Below, piece after piece: positions 28,537 through 38,125 of a stretch of DNA of 64,000 bases. The stretch covers positions 97,449-161,448 of the forward strand of contig NZ_LMEX01000003.1 in the NCBI RefSeq assembly GCF_001426645.1. The letters run 5' to 3'. The notes below the pieces were generated by a model. It was given only the letters and a program-made list of their open reading frames with translations. It searched no databases and had not been told where the DNA came from. A program made the position numbers and the translations under genes. The DNA is from Rhodanobacter sp. Root480 (GTDB lineage Bacteria; Pseudomonadota; Gammaproteobacteria; Xanthomonadales; Rhodanobacteraceae). Positions within the stretch are counted from its first letter, which is position 1; each line of letters begins with the position of its first letter.

Positions 28537-29103
28537 TCAGGGTTTGGCGATCTCGAAATCGCGTTGGATCACCGGCGCACCGTCGAGGAAGATCTCGATC
28601 CGGTATTTCCCCTCGGGCCACAGATCGGGATTGTGCAGCGTGAACGTGGTGGTGGCCGGGCCGTCGGCGGCGATCGACTGGCTGATGCTGCTGATCAACT
28701 GGCCGTCGCCCTCCAGATAGCGCCAGCGCGCGTTGAGCGTGGACTTGGCGGTCTGGCCACGCGTATCCACACTGGCATACAGCGTTTTCGCGTCCGGCGC
28801 GAAGCGCGTACCCGGCGCGGTGATCTTGTGGGCGTCATCGACGCTCGTACCCAGCGTGAGCTGCATCACCTTGATCGCCGCGGCACCGGCGACGCTTGCC
28901 GCCGGTGCGGGCGTCGCCGCCGTGGAGGACACCGGCGCGGGAACCACCCGCGCCACGCTGGCGGGTGCTTGCACCGTGCGGGCAGGTGCCGGTACCGGCG
29001 CGGCTGGCGGCGTGTCGGGTTTGCCGCAGCCGCCCAGTGCCAGCAGCCACAGTGCCTGGCATGCGATGGTTGCCGCCCGGAAACGAGCCCGATCGTTCTT
29101 CAT
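28537..29103 (-). CDS. Putative lipoprotein coupled to queF
   Basis: A 188-residue protein with an N-terminal hydrophobic segment ending in LALGGCGKP, a lipobox-like sequence. A Pro/Ala/Val-rich linker (about residues 30-75) leads to a beta-rich domain containing ITAPGTRFAPDAKTLYASVD and WPEGKYRIEIFLDGAPV, which looks like an immunoglobulin-type fold. Its ATG overlaps the queF stop as ATGA, implying translational coupling. No link to queuosine synthesis is evident. I do not recognise a named family. Confidence 0.72.
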   Translation of the reverse strand: MKNDRARFRAATIACQALWLLALGGCGKPDTPPAAPVPAPARTVQAPASVARVVPAPVSSTAATPAPAASVAGAAAIKVMQLTLGTSVDDAHKITAPGTRFAPDAKTLYASVDTRGQTAKSTLNARWRYLEGDGQLISSISQSIAADGPATTTFTLHNPDLWPEGKYRIEIFLDGAPVIQRDFEIAKP

Positions 29104-29924
29104 TGCCGCACCGTCCGCAGGTTGGGTGGAGTGACCGGCGTGTTGCTGCGGAACGGGTTGATATCCAGCCCGCCGCGTCGCGTGTAGCGCGCGTACACGC
29201 TCAGTTGCTGCGGTTCGCAGCGCCGGCTGAGGTCGACGAAGATGCGCTCCACGCAATGCTCGTGGAACTCGTTGTGATTGCGGAACGACACCAGGTAACG
29301 CAACAACCCCGCGTGGTCGATCGGCGCGCCGCGGTAGGCGATCTGCACGCTGCCCCAGTCCGGCTGGCCCGTCACCGGGCAGTTCGAGCGCAGCAAATGC
29401 GAGACCAGTGCCTCGGCCACCGGCGTGGCGCTGCGGTCGGCATGCAGGAAATCGGCGTTCGGCGGACCGTAATCGTCGATATCGATGGCCTGGTCGTCCA
29501 GCAAATGGCCGTCCATATCGTTGACCGGGTAGACCGCCGCGCGGGCGTCGCCCAGCTGCACGCCGACGACCGCGCCGGCGGCGGACGAGAGGTCACGCAC
29601 CAGCGTGCGGGTGAGGGTGGCCGCGTCGGCGATGCGCTCGCCGGCGAAACCGTTCAAGTACAGCTTGAAGGATTTCGATTCGATCAGCTGCGGCGACGTC
29701 GCCGGCACACGGAATTCGGCCAGCGCAACCACCGGTTTGCCGCGCGGGTCCAGCCACGACAATTCGTACGCGTTCCAGATATCCACGCCGTGGAACGGCA
29801 GGGGTTCGGCCAGGCCCAACTCCGCCCGGTTGCTGTCGCGCGGGATGGGAAACAGCAGCGCGGGGTCGTAGCGGTCGGCGTACGGCGTTTCCTTGCCCAG
29901 CGGGGAGTGTTCGGGAGAATTCAT
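29100..29924 (-). CDS. queF: NADPH-dependent 7-cyano-7-deazaguanine (preQ0) reductase
   Basis: A 274-residue enzyme that reduces the nitrile of preQ0 to the aminomethyl group of preQ1 in queuosine synthesis. It is the long, two-domain (YqcD) form. The catalytic cysteine is Cys182 in NCPVTGQPDWG, the substrate Glu is in the FHEHCVERIF region, and the NADPH segment is ESKSFKLYLNGF. The start MNSPEHSPLGKETPY gives the normal N-terminus of the family. No other queuosine gene is in this window. Confidence 0.95.
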   Translation of the reverse strand: MNSPEHSPLGKETPYADRYDPALLFPIPRDSNRAELGLAEPLPFHGVDIWNAYELSWLDPRGKPVVALAEFRVPATSPQLIESKSFKLYLNGFAGERIADAATLTRTLVRDLSSAAGAVVGVQLGDARAAVYPVNDMDGHLLDDQAIDIDDYGPPNADFLHADRSATPVAEALVSHLLRSNCPVTGQPDWGSVQIAYRGAPIDHAGLLRYLVSFRNHNEFHEHCVERIFVDLSRRCEPQQLSVYARYTRRGGLDINPFRSNTPVTPPNLRTVRQ

Positions 29925-29979
29925 GCCGGGAAGTCTATTGATACGCGACGCAGGTGTCTCGTCGCCCCGTGGCTGCGGT

Positions 29980-31389
29980 TCAGCCGCGTCGCAGCAGCAG
30001 GTCGAGCAGGCGCCGGAACTGTTCGCCATAGGGCGGATTGAACAAGCCGGCACCGTTGAACCGCGCCTGGTGAAAAACCGGCTTCAGGTGCGAGAACGTG
30101 CGGAAACCCGCTTCGCCGTGATAACCACCCATGCCCGATGCGCCCACGCCGCCAAATGGCAAGCCGTGCTGGGCGATGTGGTACAGCGTGTCGTTGACCG
30201 AAACGCCGCCGGCGGTCGTGCGCGACAGCACGCGCTCGATCAGCGCCTTGTCGCTCTCGAACAGGTATAGCGCCAGCGGATGCGGGCGCGCCGCCACACT
30301 GGCGATGGCCTGGTCGATGGTGTCGTAGGGCAGCAGCGGCAGCAGCGGGCCGAAGATCTCCTCGCGCATCACCGCCATGCTGTCGTCGACCCGGCTGAGC
30401 AGTAGCGGCGGCAGCAGCCGGTGCGTGGCATCCGCCGCGGCGTCGCCCAGCGGATGCACGTGGGCACCACGGCCGCGGGCATCATCGAGCAGGGCGGTCA
30501 GTCGTTGGTACTGGCGGTCGGACGCGATGCTGGCGTACTGCCCGTTCTGCGCCAGTTGCGGATACATCCGCGCCATCACGCGCCGTGCCTCGTCCACGAA
30601 GTCGTCCATGCGATCGCGCGGCAACAACACGTAATCCGGCGCGATGCAGGTCTGCCCGGCATTGACCAGCTTGCCGAACACGATGCGTTCCACCGCGTGC
30701 TCGAAGCGCGCGCCCGGGCCGATGATCGCCGGTGATTTTCCGCCCAGCTCCAGCGTCACCGGGGTGAGGTTGGCCGCCGCCGTGCGCATCACCTGATGCC
30801 CGACCGCGGTCGAGCCGGTGAACAGCAGGTGGTCGAACGGCAGCGCGGAAAACGCCTGCGCCACGTCAGCCGCGCCGGTGACCACAACCACGTCGTCGGC
30901 ATGGAAATGCCGCGCCACCAACGCGGCGAACAGGGCCGAGAAGCGCGGGGTGAATTCGCTCATCTTCAACATCACGCGGTTGCCCGCGGCCAGCGCGTCG
31001 ACCAGCGGCCCCACCGCCAGGTACAGCGGGTAGTTCCACGGCACGATGATGCCCACCACGCCCCGCGGCTGTGGTCGCAGTTCGATGCGCGCGGGCAGAA
31101 ACAGCGCGCCGGCCAGGCGTCGTCGTGGTGTCATCCAGCGCCGCCCGTGGCGCAGCGCATGGCTGATCGCCGAGAGGCTGGGGAACAGCTCCAGCAGGTC
31201 GGTTTCCTGCGTCGGCCGGCGGCCGAAATCGGCGTCGATGGCGGCCGCCAGCTCCGCGCGATGGTCGCGCAGCAGCGTCCGCAGCGCGCGCAGCCGGCCC
31301 GCCCGCACCGACCATGCCGGCAGGGGATTGCCGCTTTGCGCGTGACGCATGCGCTGCAGCGTTTCGTTCAATGCGACGGGATCGGTCAA
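29980..31389 (-). CDS. Aldehyde dehydrogenase, coniferyl-aldehyde-dehydrogenase-like
   Basis: A 469-residue NAD(P)-dependent aldehyde dehydrogenase, shorter than the common 490-residue type, as in CalB-like enzymes. The catalytic cysteine is Cys248 in GQTCIAPDY, the general-base region is ELGGKSPAI, and the cofactor loop is FTGSTAVGHQV. GVSVNDTLYHIAQHGLPFGGVGASGMG is diagnostic of the fatty/coniferyl aldehyde group with a hydrophobic C-terminus. The start is set at TTG (LTDPVALNETLQRMRHAQ); the ATG thirteen codons later is the alternative. Natural substrate unknown. Confidence 0.87.
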   Translation of the reverse strand: MTDPVALNETLQRMRHAQSGNPLPAWSVRAGRLRALRTLLRDHRAELAAAIDADFGRRPTQETDLLELFPSLSAISHALRHGRRWMTPRRRLAGALFLPARIELRPQPRGVVGIIVPWNYPLYLAVGPLVDALAAGNRVMLKMSEFTPRFSALFAALVARHFHADDVVVVTGAADVAQAFSALPFDHLLFTGSTAVGHQVMRTAAANLTPVTLELGGKSPAIIGPGARFEHAVERIVFGKLVNAGQTCIAPDYVLLPRDRMDDFVDEARRVMARMYPQLAQNGQYASIASDRQYQRLTALLDDARGRGAHVHPLGDAAADATHRLLPPLLLSRVDDSMAVMREEIFGPLLPLLPYDTIDQAIASVAARPHPLALYLFESDKALIERVLSRTTAGGVSVNDTLYHIAQHGLPFGGVGASGMGGYHGEAGFRTFSHLKPVFHQARFNGAGLFNPPYGEQFRRLLDLLLRRG

Positions 31390-31517
31390 GGCATTTCCGC
31401 AGTGCTGGTGGCCATTCGCGGCGCGGCGTTTCGATGACGCCCGCGCCGCGAATGTTCGCCTCCTTTCTATCACGCCATCGTCGCGAACCGGGTGATTCGT
31501 CGCCCCGCCGCGGAGTG

Positions 31518-32510
31518 TCAGACGTTGACCATGTGCATGCCCGCGTCGGTGTAACGCCGGCCGGCCACCGCTCCGGGCGAGAACACCGCGTCGATCGCGG
31601 CCAGTTCGTCGGCGCGCAGCTGCACCTGCAGCGCGCCCAGGTTCTCGTCCAGCCGGCTGCGTTTGCGGGTGCCGGGAATCGCCAGCACGTCGTCGCCCTG
31701 CGCCAGCACCCAGGCCAGCGCCAGCTGCGCCGGCGAGCAACCCTTGTCGGCGGCCAGTGCCTTCACCTTCTCGACCGCCTGCAGGTTGCGGTCGAAGTTG
31801 TCGCCCATGAAACGCGGACTGTTGCGGCGGTAGTCGTTGGCCTCGAAATCGTCGGGGGTGCGGATCGCGCCGGTGAGAAAGCCGCGGCCCAGCGGCGAAT
31901 AGGCCACCAGGCTGACGCCGAGCTTGCGACAGGCGGCGAGCATGCCGTTTTCCTGCGGGTCGCGCGTCCACAGCGAGAACTCGCTTTGCAGCGCGGCAAT
32001 CGGATGCACCTTGCAGGCACGCTCCAATGTCGCGCCGGACGCTTCGCTCATGCCCAGGTAACGCACCTTGCCCGCGGTCACCAGCTCGGCCATCGCGCCC
32101 ACGGTGTCCTCGATCGGCACGCTCGGGTCGACGCGGTGCTGGTAATACAGATCGATGGTGTCGATGCCCAGCCGCTTCAGGCTGGCGTCGCAGGCGGCGC
32201 GCACGTACTCGGGCCGGCCGTCGATACCGCGTGCCTGCGGGTTGCCCGGGTCGAGCACGATGCCGAACTTGGTGGCGACGAAAGCCTGCTCGCGGCGACC
32301 CTTGATCGCCCTGCCCACCAGCACCTCGTTGGTGTGCGGGCCGTACATGTCGGCGGTGTCGAGCAGGTTGAAGCCGCGCTCCAGCGCGTGGTGGATGGTG
32401 GCGATCGATTCGGCGTCGTCATGCGCGCCATAGAACGCGCTCATGCCCATGCAGCCGAGGCCGAGGGCGGAAACTTGCGGGCCGTTGCGGCCGAGGGTGC
32501 GGGTCTGCAT
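31518..32510 (-). CDS. Aldo/keto reductase
   Basis: A 330-residue NADPH-dependent oxidoreductase of the AKR superfamily (TIM barrel). The N-terminus [24 protein letters not shown] is typical of the AKR13/YajO-like group. The catalytic tetrad is visible as LLDTADMYG (Asp, Tyr), VATKFG (Lys) and YYQHRVD (His). [17 protein letters not shown] forms the cofactor 2'-phosphate site. It is divergent from the LysR gene across about 100 bases, a layout that usually means the regulator controls it. Substrate unknown. Confidence 0.93.
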   Translation of the reverse strand: MQTRTLGRNGPQVSALGLGCMGMSAFYGAHDDAESIATIHHALERGFNLLDTADMYGPHTNEVLVGRAIKGRREQAFVATKFGIVLDPGNPQARGIDGRPEYVRAACDASLKRLGIDTIDLYYQHRVDPSVPIEDTVGAMAELVTAGKVRYLGMSEASGATLERACKVHPIAALQSEFSLWTRDPQENGMLAACRKLGVSLVAYSPLGRGFLTGAIRTPDDFEANDYRRNSPRFMGDNFDRNLQAVEKVKALAADKGCSPAQLALAWVLAQGDDVLAIPGTRKRSRLDENLGALQVQLRADELAAIDAVFSPGAVAGRRYTDAGMHMVNV

Positions 32511-32613
32511 GGCGGGGCTCCGTGGTGGAAGGTGGACGCATGATGCGCCGCCCCGTTGGCCGGATAAATGGTCAATAATGGACATCACCATTCCAAAACA
32601 ACCAACAATCGCC

Positions 32614-33513
32614 ATGGACCGTCTCGAAGCCATGCGGCTGTATACGCGCATCGTGGAACTGGGCAGCTTCACCGCCGCGGCGGATGACCTCAACCTGCCG
32701 CGCGCCACCGTCACCCACGCGATCAAGCGGCTGGAGACGCGCCTCGGCGCGCAGCTGCTCCAGCGCACCACCCGCAGCGTGCGCACCACCCGCGACGGCG
32801 AAACCTATTACGGACACTGCCGACGCCTACTGGCCGACATGGACGAGGTCGAGGCGGATTTTCGCGAGGCCGCGATACAGCCCAAGGGTCGGTTGCGGAT
32901 CGATCTCCCCGCCTCGCTGGGGTGGTTGCTGGTGATCCCCGCTTTGCCCACGTTCTTCGCACGCTACCCGCAGATCGAGCTGGACATCGGCACCGGCGAC
33001 CGCTTCGTGGATCTGGTGCGCGAAGGCGTGGATTGCGTGCTGCGCATCGGCCATCTGGGTGATTCGGGCATGGTCGGCCGACGGGTGGGGATGCTGCAGC
33101 AGGCCACCGTGGCCAGCGCCGGTTACGTGCGCCGGCACGGCCTGCCCGAGTCACTGGCCGCGCTGCAGGATGGGCATGTCGCGGTGAACTGGGTTTCGCC
33201 CAACACCCGCCGCGCCGAGCCGCTGGAGTTCATGGTCGGCCGACGCCGTCGCGAGGTCACGCTGCCCGGTTGTGTCAGCGTCAGCGGCATGGATGCCTAT
33301 CGCGGCTGCTGCGAAGCGGGCCTGGGCATCGCCCAGATGACGCGCCAACGCATCGCGGAGGGGTTCAAGACGGGCCGGCTTCGCGAGATCCTGCCCGCGT
33401 ATCCGCCGCCATCGCTGCCCATCACCGTGTTGTATCCACAGCAGCGGCAGATGCCGGCGCGCCTGCGAGTCTTCATCGACTGGCTGGTGGAGCTGACCGC
33501 CGCGCAGTGCTGA
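32614..33513 (+). CDS. LysR-family transcriptional regulator
   Basis: A 299-residue regulator. The N-terminal winged helix-turn-helix begins [20 protein letters not shown] and includes [20 protein letters not shown]. The C-terminal periplasmic-binding-type effector domain starts near residue 90 ([12 protein letters not shown]) and resembles the CrgA/AaeR-like group. An alternative ATG twelve codons upstream (MDITIPKQ) is in frame. It faces the aldo/keto reductase gene, its likely target. The ligand is unknown. Confidence 0.92.
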   Translation: MDRLEAMRLYTRIVELGSFTAAADDLNLPRATVTHAIKRLETRLGAQLLQRTTRSVRTTRDGETYYGHCRRLLADMDEVEADFREAAIQPKGRLRIDLPASLGWLLVIPALPTFFARYPQIELDIGTGDRFVDLVREGVDCVLRIGHLGDSGMVGRRVGMLQQATVASAGYVRRHGLPESLAALQDGHVAVNWVSPNTRRAEPLEFMVGRRRREVTLPGCVSVSGMDAYRGCCEAGLGIAQMTRQRIAEGFKTGRLREILPAYPPPSLPITVLYPQQRQMPARLRVFIDWLVELTAAQC

Positions 33514-33798
33514 GAGTCTTGTCGTCCATCCGGGCCTGCAGACGTATCTGGACCACCACGGCGCGAGGCTCGGAAAACCCCTACGTTTCGCTGCGGGTTC
33601 GCCGATTGTTGCGCCCCGTGCACCTGTCCATCATCCATCGAGGATTTCGCCGCCAATCCAACCCGGCGCAATCTTTTCATCTGCAGCAAGACCGAAGTCG
33701 GCCTGCGCCCGGGTGTTCCGTTTTGGCGGTGCAAGGTCGCCCTGGTCCGTACCCGTTTCGTCGCTGTGGCCGCCACCATTCATGGAGGAAGCAAATCA

Positions 33799-34176
33799 AT
33801 GAGTATCAAGTCGATCGTATTCATGTCGTCGCTGGCGCTGTTCGCCAGCTATGCTCCGGCGGGCTTTTGCGCCGGTGCGCCGAAGGCCGCCGATGTCATC
33901 GGAACGCCGGCACCGGGCAGCAAGTTCGCCAAGATCCAGGTGGGCATGCATTCGAAGCAGATCATGGACTTGATCGGTCCGCCGACCGACCAGAAGGTGT
34001 ACATGACCGGAAAAGCCTGGATTCCCTTCCACTTCGGTGGCGACAACTCGCGCACCGAGTACCACTACAAGGGTGAGGGTGTGCTGACCTTCTCCAACGG
34101 TGGCATGGGCAACATCGGTTCCATGAAACTCATCCGGATCAAGGTCGATACCCAGGAATCCGGTTACATCCAGTGA
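33799..34176 (+). CDS. Small exported protein with BamE/SmpA-like motif
   Basis: A 125-residue protein with a signal peptide (MSIKSIVFMSSLALFASYAPAGFCA). The segment FAKIQVGMHSKQIMDLIGPPTDQ resembles the helix-turn of the BamE/SmpA fold (xIxxGMxxxxVxxxLGxP). The rest is beta-rich and glycine-rich. GGAGGAAGC precedes the ATG. It lacks the clear lipobox of true BamE. It could be an envelope accessory protein; the exact role is unknown. About 285 bases without any recognised gene separate it from lysR. Confidence 0.7.
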   Translation: MSIKSIVFMSSLALFASYAPAGFCAGAPKAADVIGTPAPGSKFAKIQVGMHSKQIMDLIGPPTDQKVYMTGKAWIPFHFGGDNSRTEYHYKGEGVLTFSNGGMGNIGSMKLIRIKVDTQESGYIQ

Positions 34177-34481
34177 CAGCCCGCTGCGTCACTGCCCGGG
34201 CCGTCCGGGCAGCAAACGGCCCGGCGGGTTGAAGCCGGCGCGCAAGGCGCACCGTTTTTCCCGCCGGACCGCCACCGGGGCGGCAGGTGCGTTCAGCGGC
34301 GGCCGGTGCAGGTAAGCATTCGCGCAAGGCGGACCGCTGACTTCGACGTTCCCCGGAGCACCGCCGCGTTTGACGGATGGACCTTTGGCACGGGGGGCAC
34401 CGGTGGGCAATGCGCTAGCATCCTGCGGTCAGGTGTGCGCGCGGATCGTGGCGCGCATGCCATCCGTCTGTGGAGGAATGC
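34177..34481. other. Intergenic region before the DPP-IV peptidase gene
   Basis: 305 bases. CTGCCCGG and CCGGGCAG at 34192-34212 form an 8-bp stem with a 5-base loop soon after the preceding stop, but without a T tract. Beyond this I see nothing coding and no repeat. It presumably carries the peptidase promoter. Confidence 0.45.
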
Positions 34482-36818
34482 ATGCATTCGATGATCGGCA
34501 AGCCACGCCTGCTTGGCGCGGTGGTGATGGGGTTGTTGTCGGGCGGCGTTGCCGCGCAGGGGCGCACGCTGGGCGCGAGCGACTACGCGCAGGCGGAGCG
34601 GTTCATGAGCTACAACACCGTGCCGCTGGTCGATCACGCGGTGACCGAGGTCCATTGGCTGGACGACGCTCACTTCTGGTACGTGGACCACGACGCCAAG
34701 GGCGATCATTTCGTGCGGATGGATGCGGCCAGCGGCAAGACCGTGCCCTTGTTCGACCAGGCAAAACTGGCCACTGCACTGAGCGACGCCGGCGGCAAGC
34801 CGGTCGATGCGAAGAAGCTGCCGGTGACCGGCTACGAGGCGAGGACGGACGGCCGCATCGACATCGTGGTGCGCAAGAAGCATTACGTGTGCGACCTGAC
34901 CGCCGCCACGGCCAGCTGCGTCGATCGCGCCACGTTGGTGAGAACCGGTGACGAGCCGGGCGCGCTGTCGCCAGACAAGAAGAGCGAAGCGTTCATCCGC
35001 GACTGGAACCTGTGGCTGCGCGACGTCGCCACCGGCGAAGAGACCCAGCTCACCACCGACGGCGTGGAGGACTTCGGCTACGCCACCGACAACGCCGGCT
35101 GGAAACACACTGACAAAGCCATCGTCGAGTGGTCGCCCGATTCGAAGCAGATCGCCACCTTCCAGCAGGATCAGCGCAAGACCGGCGACATGTACCTGAT
35201 CAAGACCAGGGTCGGCCATCCCGAACTGGAGAAGTGGAAATATCCGCTGGTGGGCGACAAGGACGTGACGATGATCGAGCGCGTGATCATCGACGTCGCC
35301 GCGAAAAAGATCACGCGTTTGCAGATGCCGCCGGACCAGCACCGCTCCACCCTGTGCGACGACGTCAGCTGCGGCCCCGACGGCGGCTGGGACGACGTGA
35401 AATGGGCGCCCGACGGCAAGACCCTGGCCTTCGTCTCCACCTCGCGCGACCACAAGCACGAGTGGTTCCGCATCGCCGACGCGCGCACCGGCAAGGTGCG
35501 CACCGTGTTCGAGGAAAAGGTGCCCACGTATTACGAGAGCGGCAACGGCGCGGTGAACTGGCGCTACCTGCCGGAGACAAACGAGGCGATCTGGTTCAGC
35601 GAGCGCAACAACTGGGGCAACCTGTATCTCTACGACCTCACCGACGGCAAGCTCAAGCACGCGATCACCACCGGCGAGGGCAATGTCACCGAGGTGCTCA
35701 AGCTCGATCCGAAAACCCGCACCGTGTGGTTTCGCGGCGTGGGCCGCACGGCGGGCGTGAACCCGTATTACCAGCAGTTCTTCAAGGTCAGCCTGGATGG
35801 CGGCAAGCCCGTGTTGTTGACCCCGGAGGCGGCCGACCACACGGTGACGCTGTCGCCGGATGGACGTCTGTTTGTCGATGCCTGGTCCACCCCCGCCGTG
35901 CCGCCAATCACCGCCCTGCGAAGCACGGTGGATGGTCGTACCGTGGCGCCCATCGCCACCGCCGACATCTCGCGCCTGAAGGCTGCCGGTTGGGTGCCGC
36001 CGGTTCCGTTCACGGTGAAGGCGCGCGACGGCAAGACCGACCTGTACGGCATGATGTTCAAGCCGACGAACTTCGATGCGTCGAAGAAATATCCGATCAT
36101 CGACTACATCTATCCCGGCCCGCAGACCGGCTCGGTGCGCGGCCGCAGCTTTTCATCCGCGCGCAGCGATCATCAGTCCATGGCCGAGCTGGGCTTCATT
36201 GTGGTGGCGATCGACGGCATGGGTACGCCATGGCGCTCCAAGGCGTTCCACGATGCGTATTTCGAGCATGTCGAGGACAACACGCTGCCCGACCAGGTCA
36301 CCGGCCTGAAGCAACTGGGCGAGAAATATCCGTGGATCGACCTCGACCGCGTGGGCATCTGGGGCCACTCCGGTGGCGGCAATGCCACCGCCGGCGCGAT
36401 GTTCCATTACCCCGATTTCTTCAAGGTCGGCTGGGCCGAAAGCGGCAACCACGACAACCGTAATTACGAGGACGACTGGGCCGAGAAATGGCAGGGCCTG
36501 CTGATCACCGACAAGGACGGCAAGACCAACTACGACGCCCAGGCCAACCAGAGCTTCGCGAAGAATCTCAAGGGCCGCCTGATGCTGGTGCACGGCACCA
36601 TGGACGACAACGTGCCGCCATCCAACACCTTGCTGGTGGTCGATGCGCTGATCAAGGCGAACAAGGATTTCGATCTGCTGATGATCCCCAACGCCCGCCA
36701 TGGCTACGCCGAATCCACCCCGTACGCCACCCGCCGACGCTGGGACTATTTCGTGCAGTACCTCGCCGGCAATACGCCACCGAGGGAGTACGAATTGAAG
36801 GCGTGGCCGTGGAAGTGA
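34482..36818 (+). CDS. S9 family serine peptidase (dipeptidyl-peptidase IV type)
   Basis: A 778-residue exported peptidase. A signal peptide (about residues 1-25, ending GGVAAQG) is followed by the DPP-IV N-terminal beta-propeller and a C-terminal alpha/beta hydrolase domain. The nucleophile is Ser in GIWGHSGGGNAT, the acid is Asp in GTMDDNVPP and the His is in ARHGYAE. The EDN-type motif of the propeller is seen in WKHTDKAIVEWSPDSKQ. It is expected to remove Xaa-Pro dipeptides from peptides in the periplasm. GGAGG sits five bases before the ATG. A bidirectional terminator follows. Confidence 0.92.
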   Translation: MHSMIGKPRLLGAVVMGLLSGGVAAQGRTLGASDYAQAERFMSYNTVPLVDHAVTEVHWLDDAHFWYVDHDAKGDHFVRMDAASGKTVPLFDQAKLATALSDAGGKPVDAKKLPVTGYEARTDGRIDIVVRKKHYVCDLTAATASCVDRATLVRTGDEPGALSPDKKSEAFIRDWNLWLRDVATGEETQLTTDGVEDFGYATDNAGWKHTDKAIVEWSPDSKQIATFQQDQRKTGDMYLIKTRVGHPELEKWKYPLVGDKDVTMIERVIIDVAAKKITRLQMPPDQHRSTLCDDVSCGPDGGWDDVKWAPDGKTLAFVSTSRDHKHEWFRIADARTGKVRTVFEEKVPTYYESGNGAVNWRYLPETNEAIWFSERNNWGNLYLYDLTDGKLKHAITTGEGNVTEVLKLDPKTRTVWFRGVGRTAGVNPYYQQFFKVSLDGGKPVLLTPEAADHTVTLSPDGRLFVDAWSTPAVPPITALRSTVDGRTVAPIATADISRLKAAGWVPPVPFTVKARDGKTDLYGMMFKPTNFDASKKYPIIDYIYPGPQTGSVRGRSFSSARSDHQSMAELGFIVVAIDGMGTPWRSKAFHDAYFEHVEDNTLPDQVTGLKQLGEKYPWIDLDRVGIWGHSGGGNATAGAMFHYPDFFKVGWAESGNHDNRNYEDDWAEKWQGLLITDKDGKTNYDAQANQSFAKNLKGRLMLVHGTMDDNVPPSNTLLVVDALIKANKDFDLLMIPNARHGYAESTPYATRRRWDYFVQYLAGNTPPREYELKAWPWK

Positions 36819-36838
36819 GCGCCAGGGCCTGATCGATG

Positions 36839-36870
36839 AAAAAGGCCGGGCCGGAGTCTCGGCCTTTTTT
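36839..36870. terminator. Bidirectional rho-independent terminator
   Basis: AAAAAGGCCG and CGGCCTTTTTT flank an 11-base loop. The T run follows on the plus strand for the peptidase gene, and the A run supplies a T tract on the minus strand for the nrdB transcript. Both converge here. Confidence 0.85.
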
Positions 36871-36937
36871 CATCCCGTAAGCAAAGGGCGTCGCCATGAG
36901 GTGCCCATGAGGCACGTGTTGCCGCGCGACGCTTTTC

Positions 36938-36965
36938 CGAATCCCCAATCTCGAATCCCCAATCC
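36938..36965. repeat. Two tandem 14-bp units (CGAATCCCCAATC)
   Basis: CGAATCCCCAATCT is followed directly by CGAATCCCCAATCC. The same 'gaatccc' theme appears as an inverted repeat at 52772-52908. These short spacer repeats occur widely between genes in Xanthomonadales; no function is known to me. Confidence 0.6.
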
Positions 36966-36970
36966 CGGCT

Positions 36971-37987
36971 CTAAAACGCCATATCGAACGCCACCTCGCC
37001 CTGCACACCGACCTGATACGCCGAGACGCGGCGCTCGAAGAAGTTGGCCAGCTCCTGCACGTCCTGCAGGTCCATGAAGTCGAACGGGTTCTTCGCGCCG
37101 TATTTCTTCGGCATGTCCAACTGGGCGAAGCGCTGGTCGGCGCAGTACTCGAGGTACTGACGCATGTCCTTCACCGACATTCCGGCCACGCCGCCGGACA
37201 GCACGTCCTCGGCGAACTGGGTTTCGCAGGCGATCGCCTCTTCCATCATCTGCTCGACCTGGGCGCGCATGTCCGCGTCGAACAGGTCCGGCTCCTGTTC
37301 GCGCACGGTGCGTACCACGTCGAAGGCGAACGCCATGTGGCAGCTCTCGTCGCGGAACACCCAGTTGGTGCCGGCCGCCAGGCCGTGCAGCAGTCCGCGC
37401 GAACGCAGGTAGTAGACGTAGGCGAAGGCGGCGTAGAAGAACAGCCCTTCGATGCAGGCGGCGAAGCAGATCAGGTTGAGCAGAAACTGGCGCCGATGCG
37501 CGCGCGTCTCCAGCCGGCGCAGGCCCTGGATCGAGTCGATCCACTTGAAGCAGAACGCGCCCTTCTGCCGGATCGAGGGGATCGTCTCGATCGCCGCAAA
37601 CGCGGCGTTGCGCTCGGCCGGATCGGGGATGTAGGTGTCCAGCAGGGTGAGGTAAAACTGCACGTGCAGCGCCTCCTCGTACAACTGCCGGGAGAGATAC
37701 ATGCGCGCTTCCGGCGCGTTGATGTGCTGGTACAGGTTCAACACCAGGTTGTTCGACACGATGGTGTCGCCGGTGGCGAAGAACGCCACCAGGCGCCGGA
37801 TCAGATGGCGGTCGGCAGCGGACATCTTCGTGTCCAGATCCCGCGTGTCCATCGAGAAATCCACTTCCTCGACGGTCCAGGTGTTCTTGATCGCGTTGCG
37901 GTACATCTCGTAGAAACCGGGGTAGCGCATCGGGCGCAGGGTGAGTTCGAAACCCGGGTCGAGGATGTGGTTGTTCGGATGGGTCAT
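36971..37987 (-). CDS. nrdB: Class Ia ribonucleoside-diphosphate reductase, beta subunit
   Basis: A 338-residue di-iron/tyrosyl-radical subunit that generates the radical for NrdA. Metal and radical residues are present: EEALHVQFY has Glu, His and the radical Tyr with the same spacing as E115/H118/Y122 of E. coli, and CIEGLFFY and RDESCHMAF give the later Glu and Glu-x-x-His ligands. The conserved C-terminal tail ends GEVAFDMAF, which would dock on NrdA. It is the third gene after the riboswitch-led nrdA; palindromes lie between the small middle gene and nrdB. Confidence 0.95.
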   Translation of the reverse strand: MTHPNNHILDPGFELTLRPMRYPGFYEMYRNAIKNTWTVEEVDFSMDTRDLDTKMSAADRHLIRRLVAFFATGDTIVSNNLVLNLYQHINAPEARMYLSRQLYEEALHVQFYLTLLDTYIPDPAERNAAFAAIETIPSIRQKGAFCFKWIDSIQGLRRLETRAHRRQFLLNLICFAACIEGLFFYAAFAYVYYLRSRGLLHGLAAGTNWVFRDESCHMAFAFDVVRTVREQEPDLFDADMRAQVEQMMEEAIACETQFAEDVLSGGVAGMSVKDMRQYLEYCADQRFAQLDMPKKYGAKNPFDFMDLQDVQELANFFERRVSAYQVGVQGEVAFDMAF

Positions 37988-38012
37988 GGTTGTGCCTCGG
38001 CATATGTTGAAT

Positions 38013-38055
38013 CCTTCTCCCTTGGGAGAAGGTGCCCCGAAGGGGCGGATGAGGG
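38013..38055. repeat. Interspersed palindromic repeat, inverse copy of 13371-13415
   Basis: CTTCTCCC-TT-GGGAGAAG is followed by GCCCCGAAGGGGC and GGATGAGGG. The order is the reverse complement of the copy between the antiporter and ankyrin genes. It lies just upstream of nrdB on the nrd transcript and could form stable hairpins there. Confidence 0.65.
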
Positions 38056-38101
38056 TTCGGGGTTGCGCCAAGGTTCGTGCAAGCCCGAACGCGCTCCCCA
38101 A

Positions 38102-38122
38102 CCTCTCTCCCGAAGGGAGAGG
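38102..38122. repeat. Palindrome between the KTSC-like gene and nrdB
   Basis: CTCTCCC-GAA-GGGAGAG is a perfect stem immediately after the stop of the KTSC-like gene on the minus strand. It is GC-rich and lacks a T tract, so it may moderate the nrdB level or stabilise the upstream mRNA. Confidence 0.5.
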
Positions 38123-38125
38123 GGC

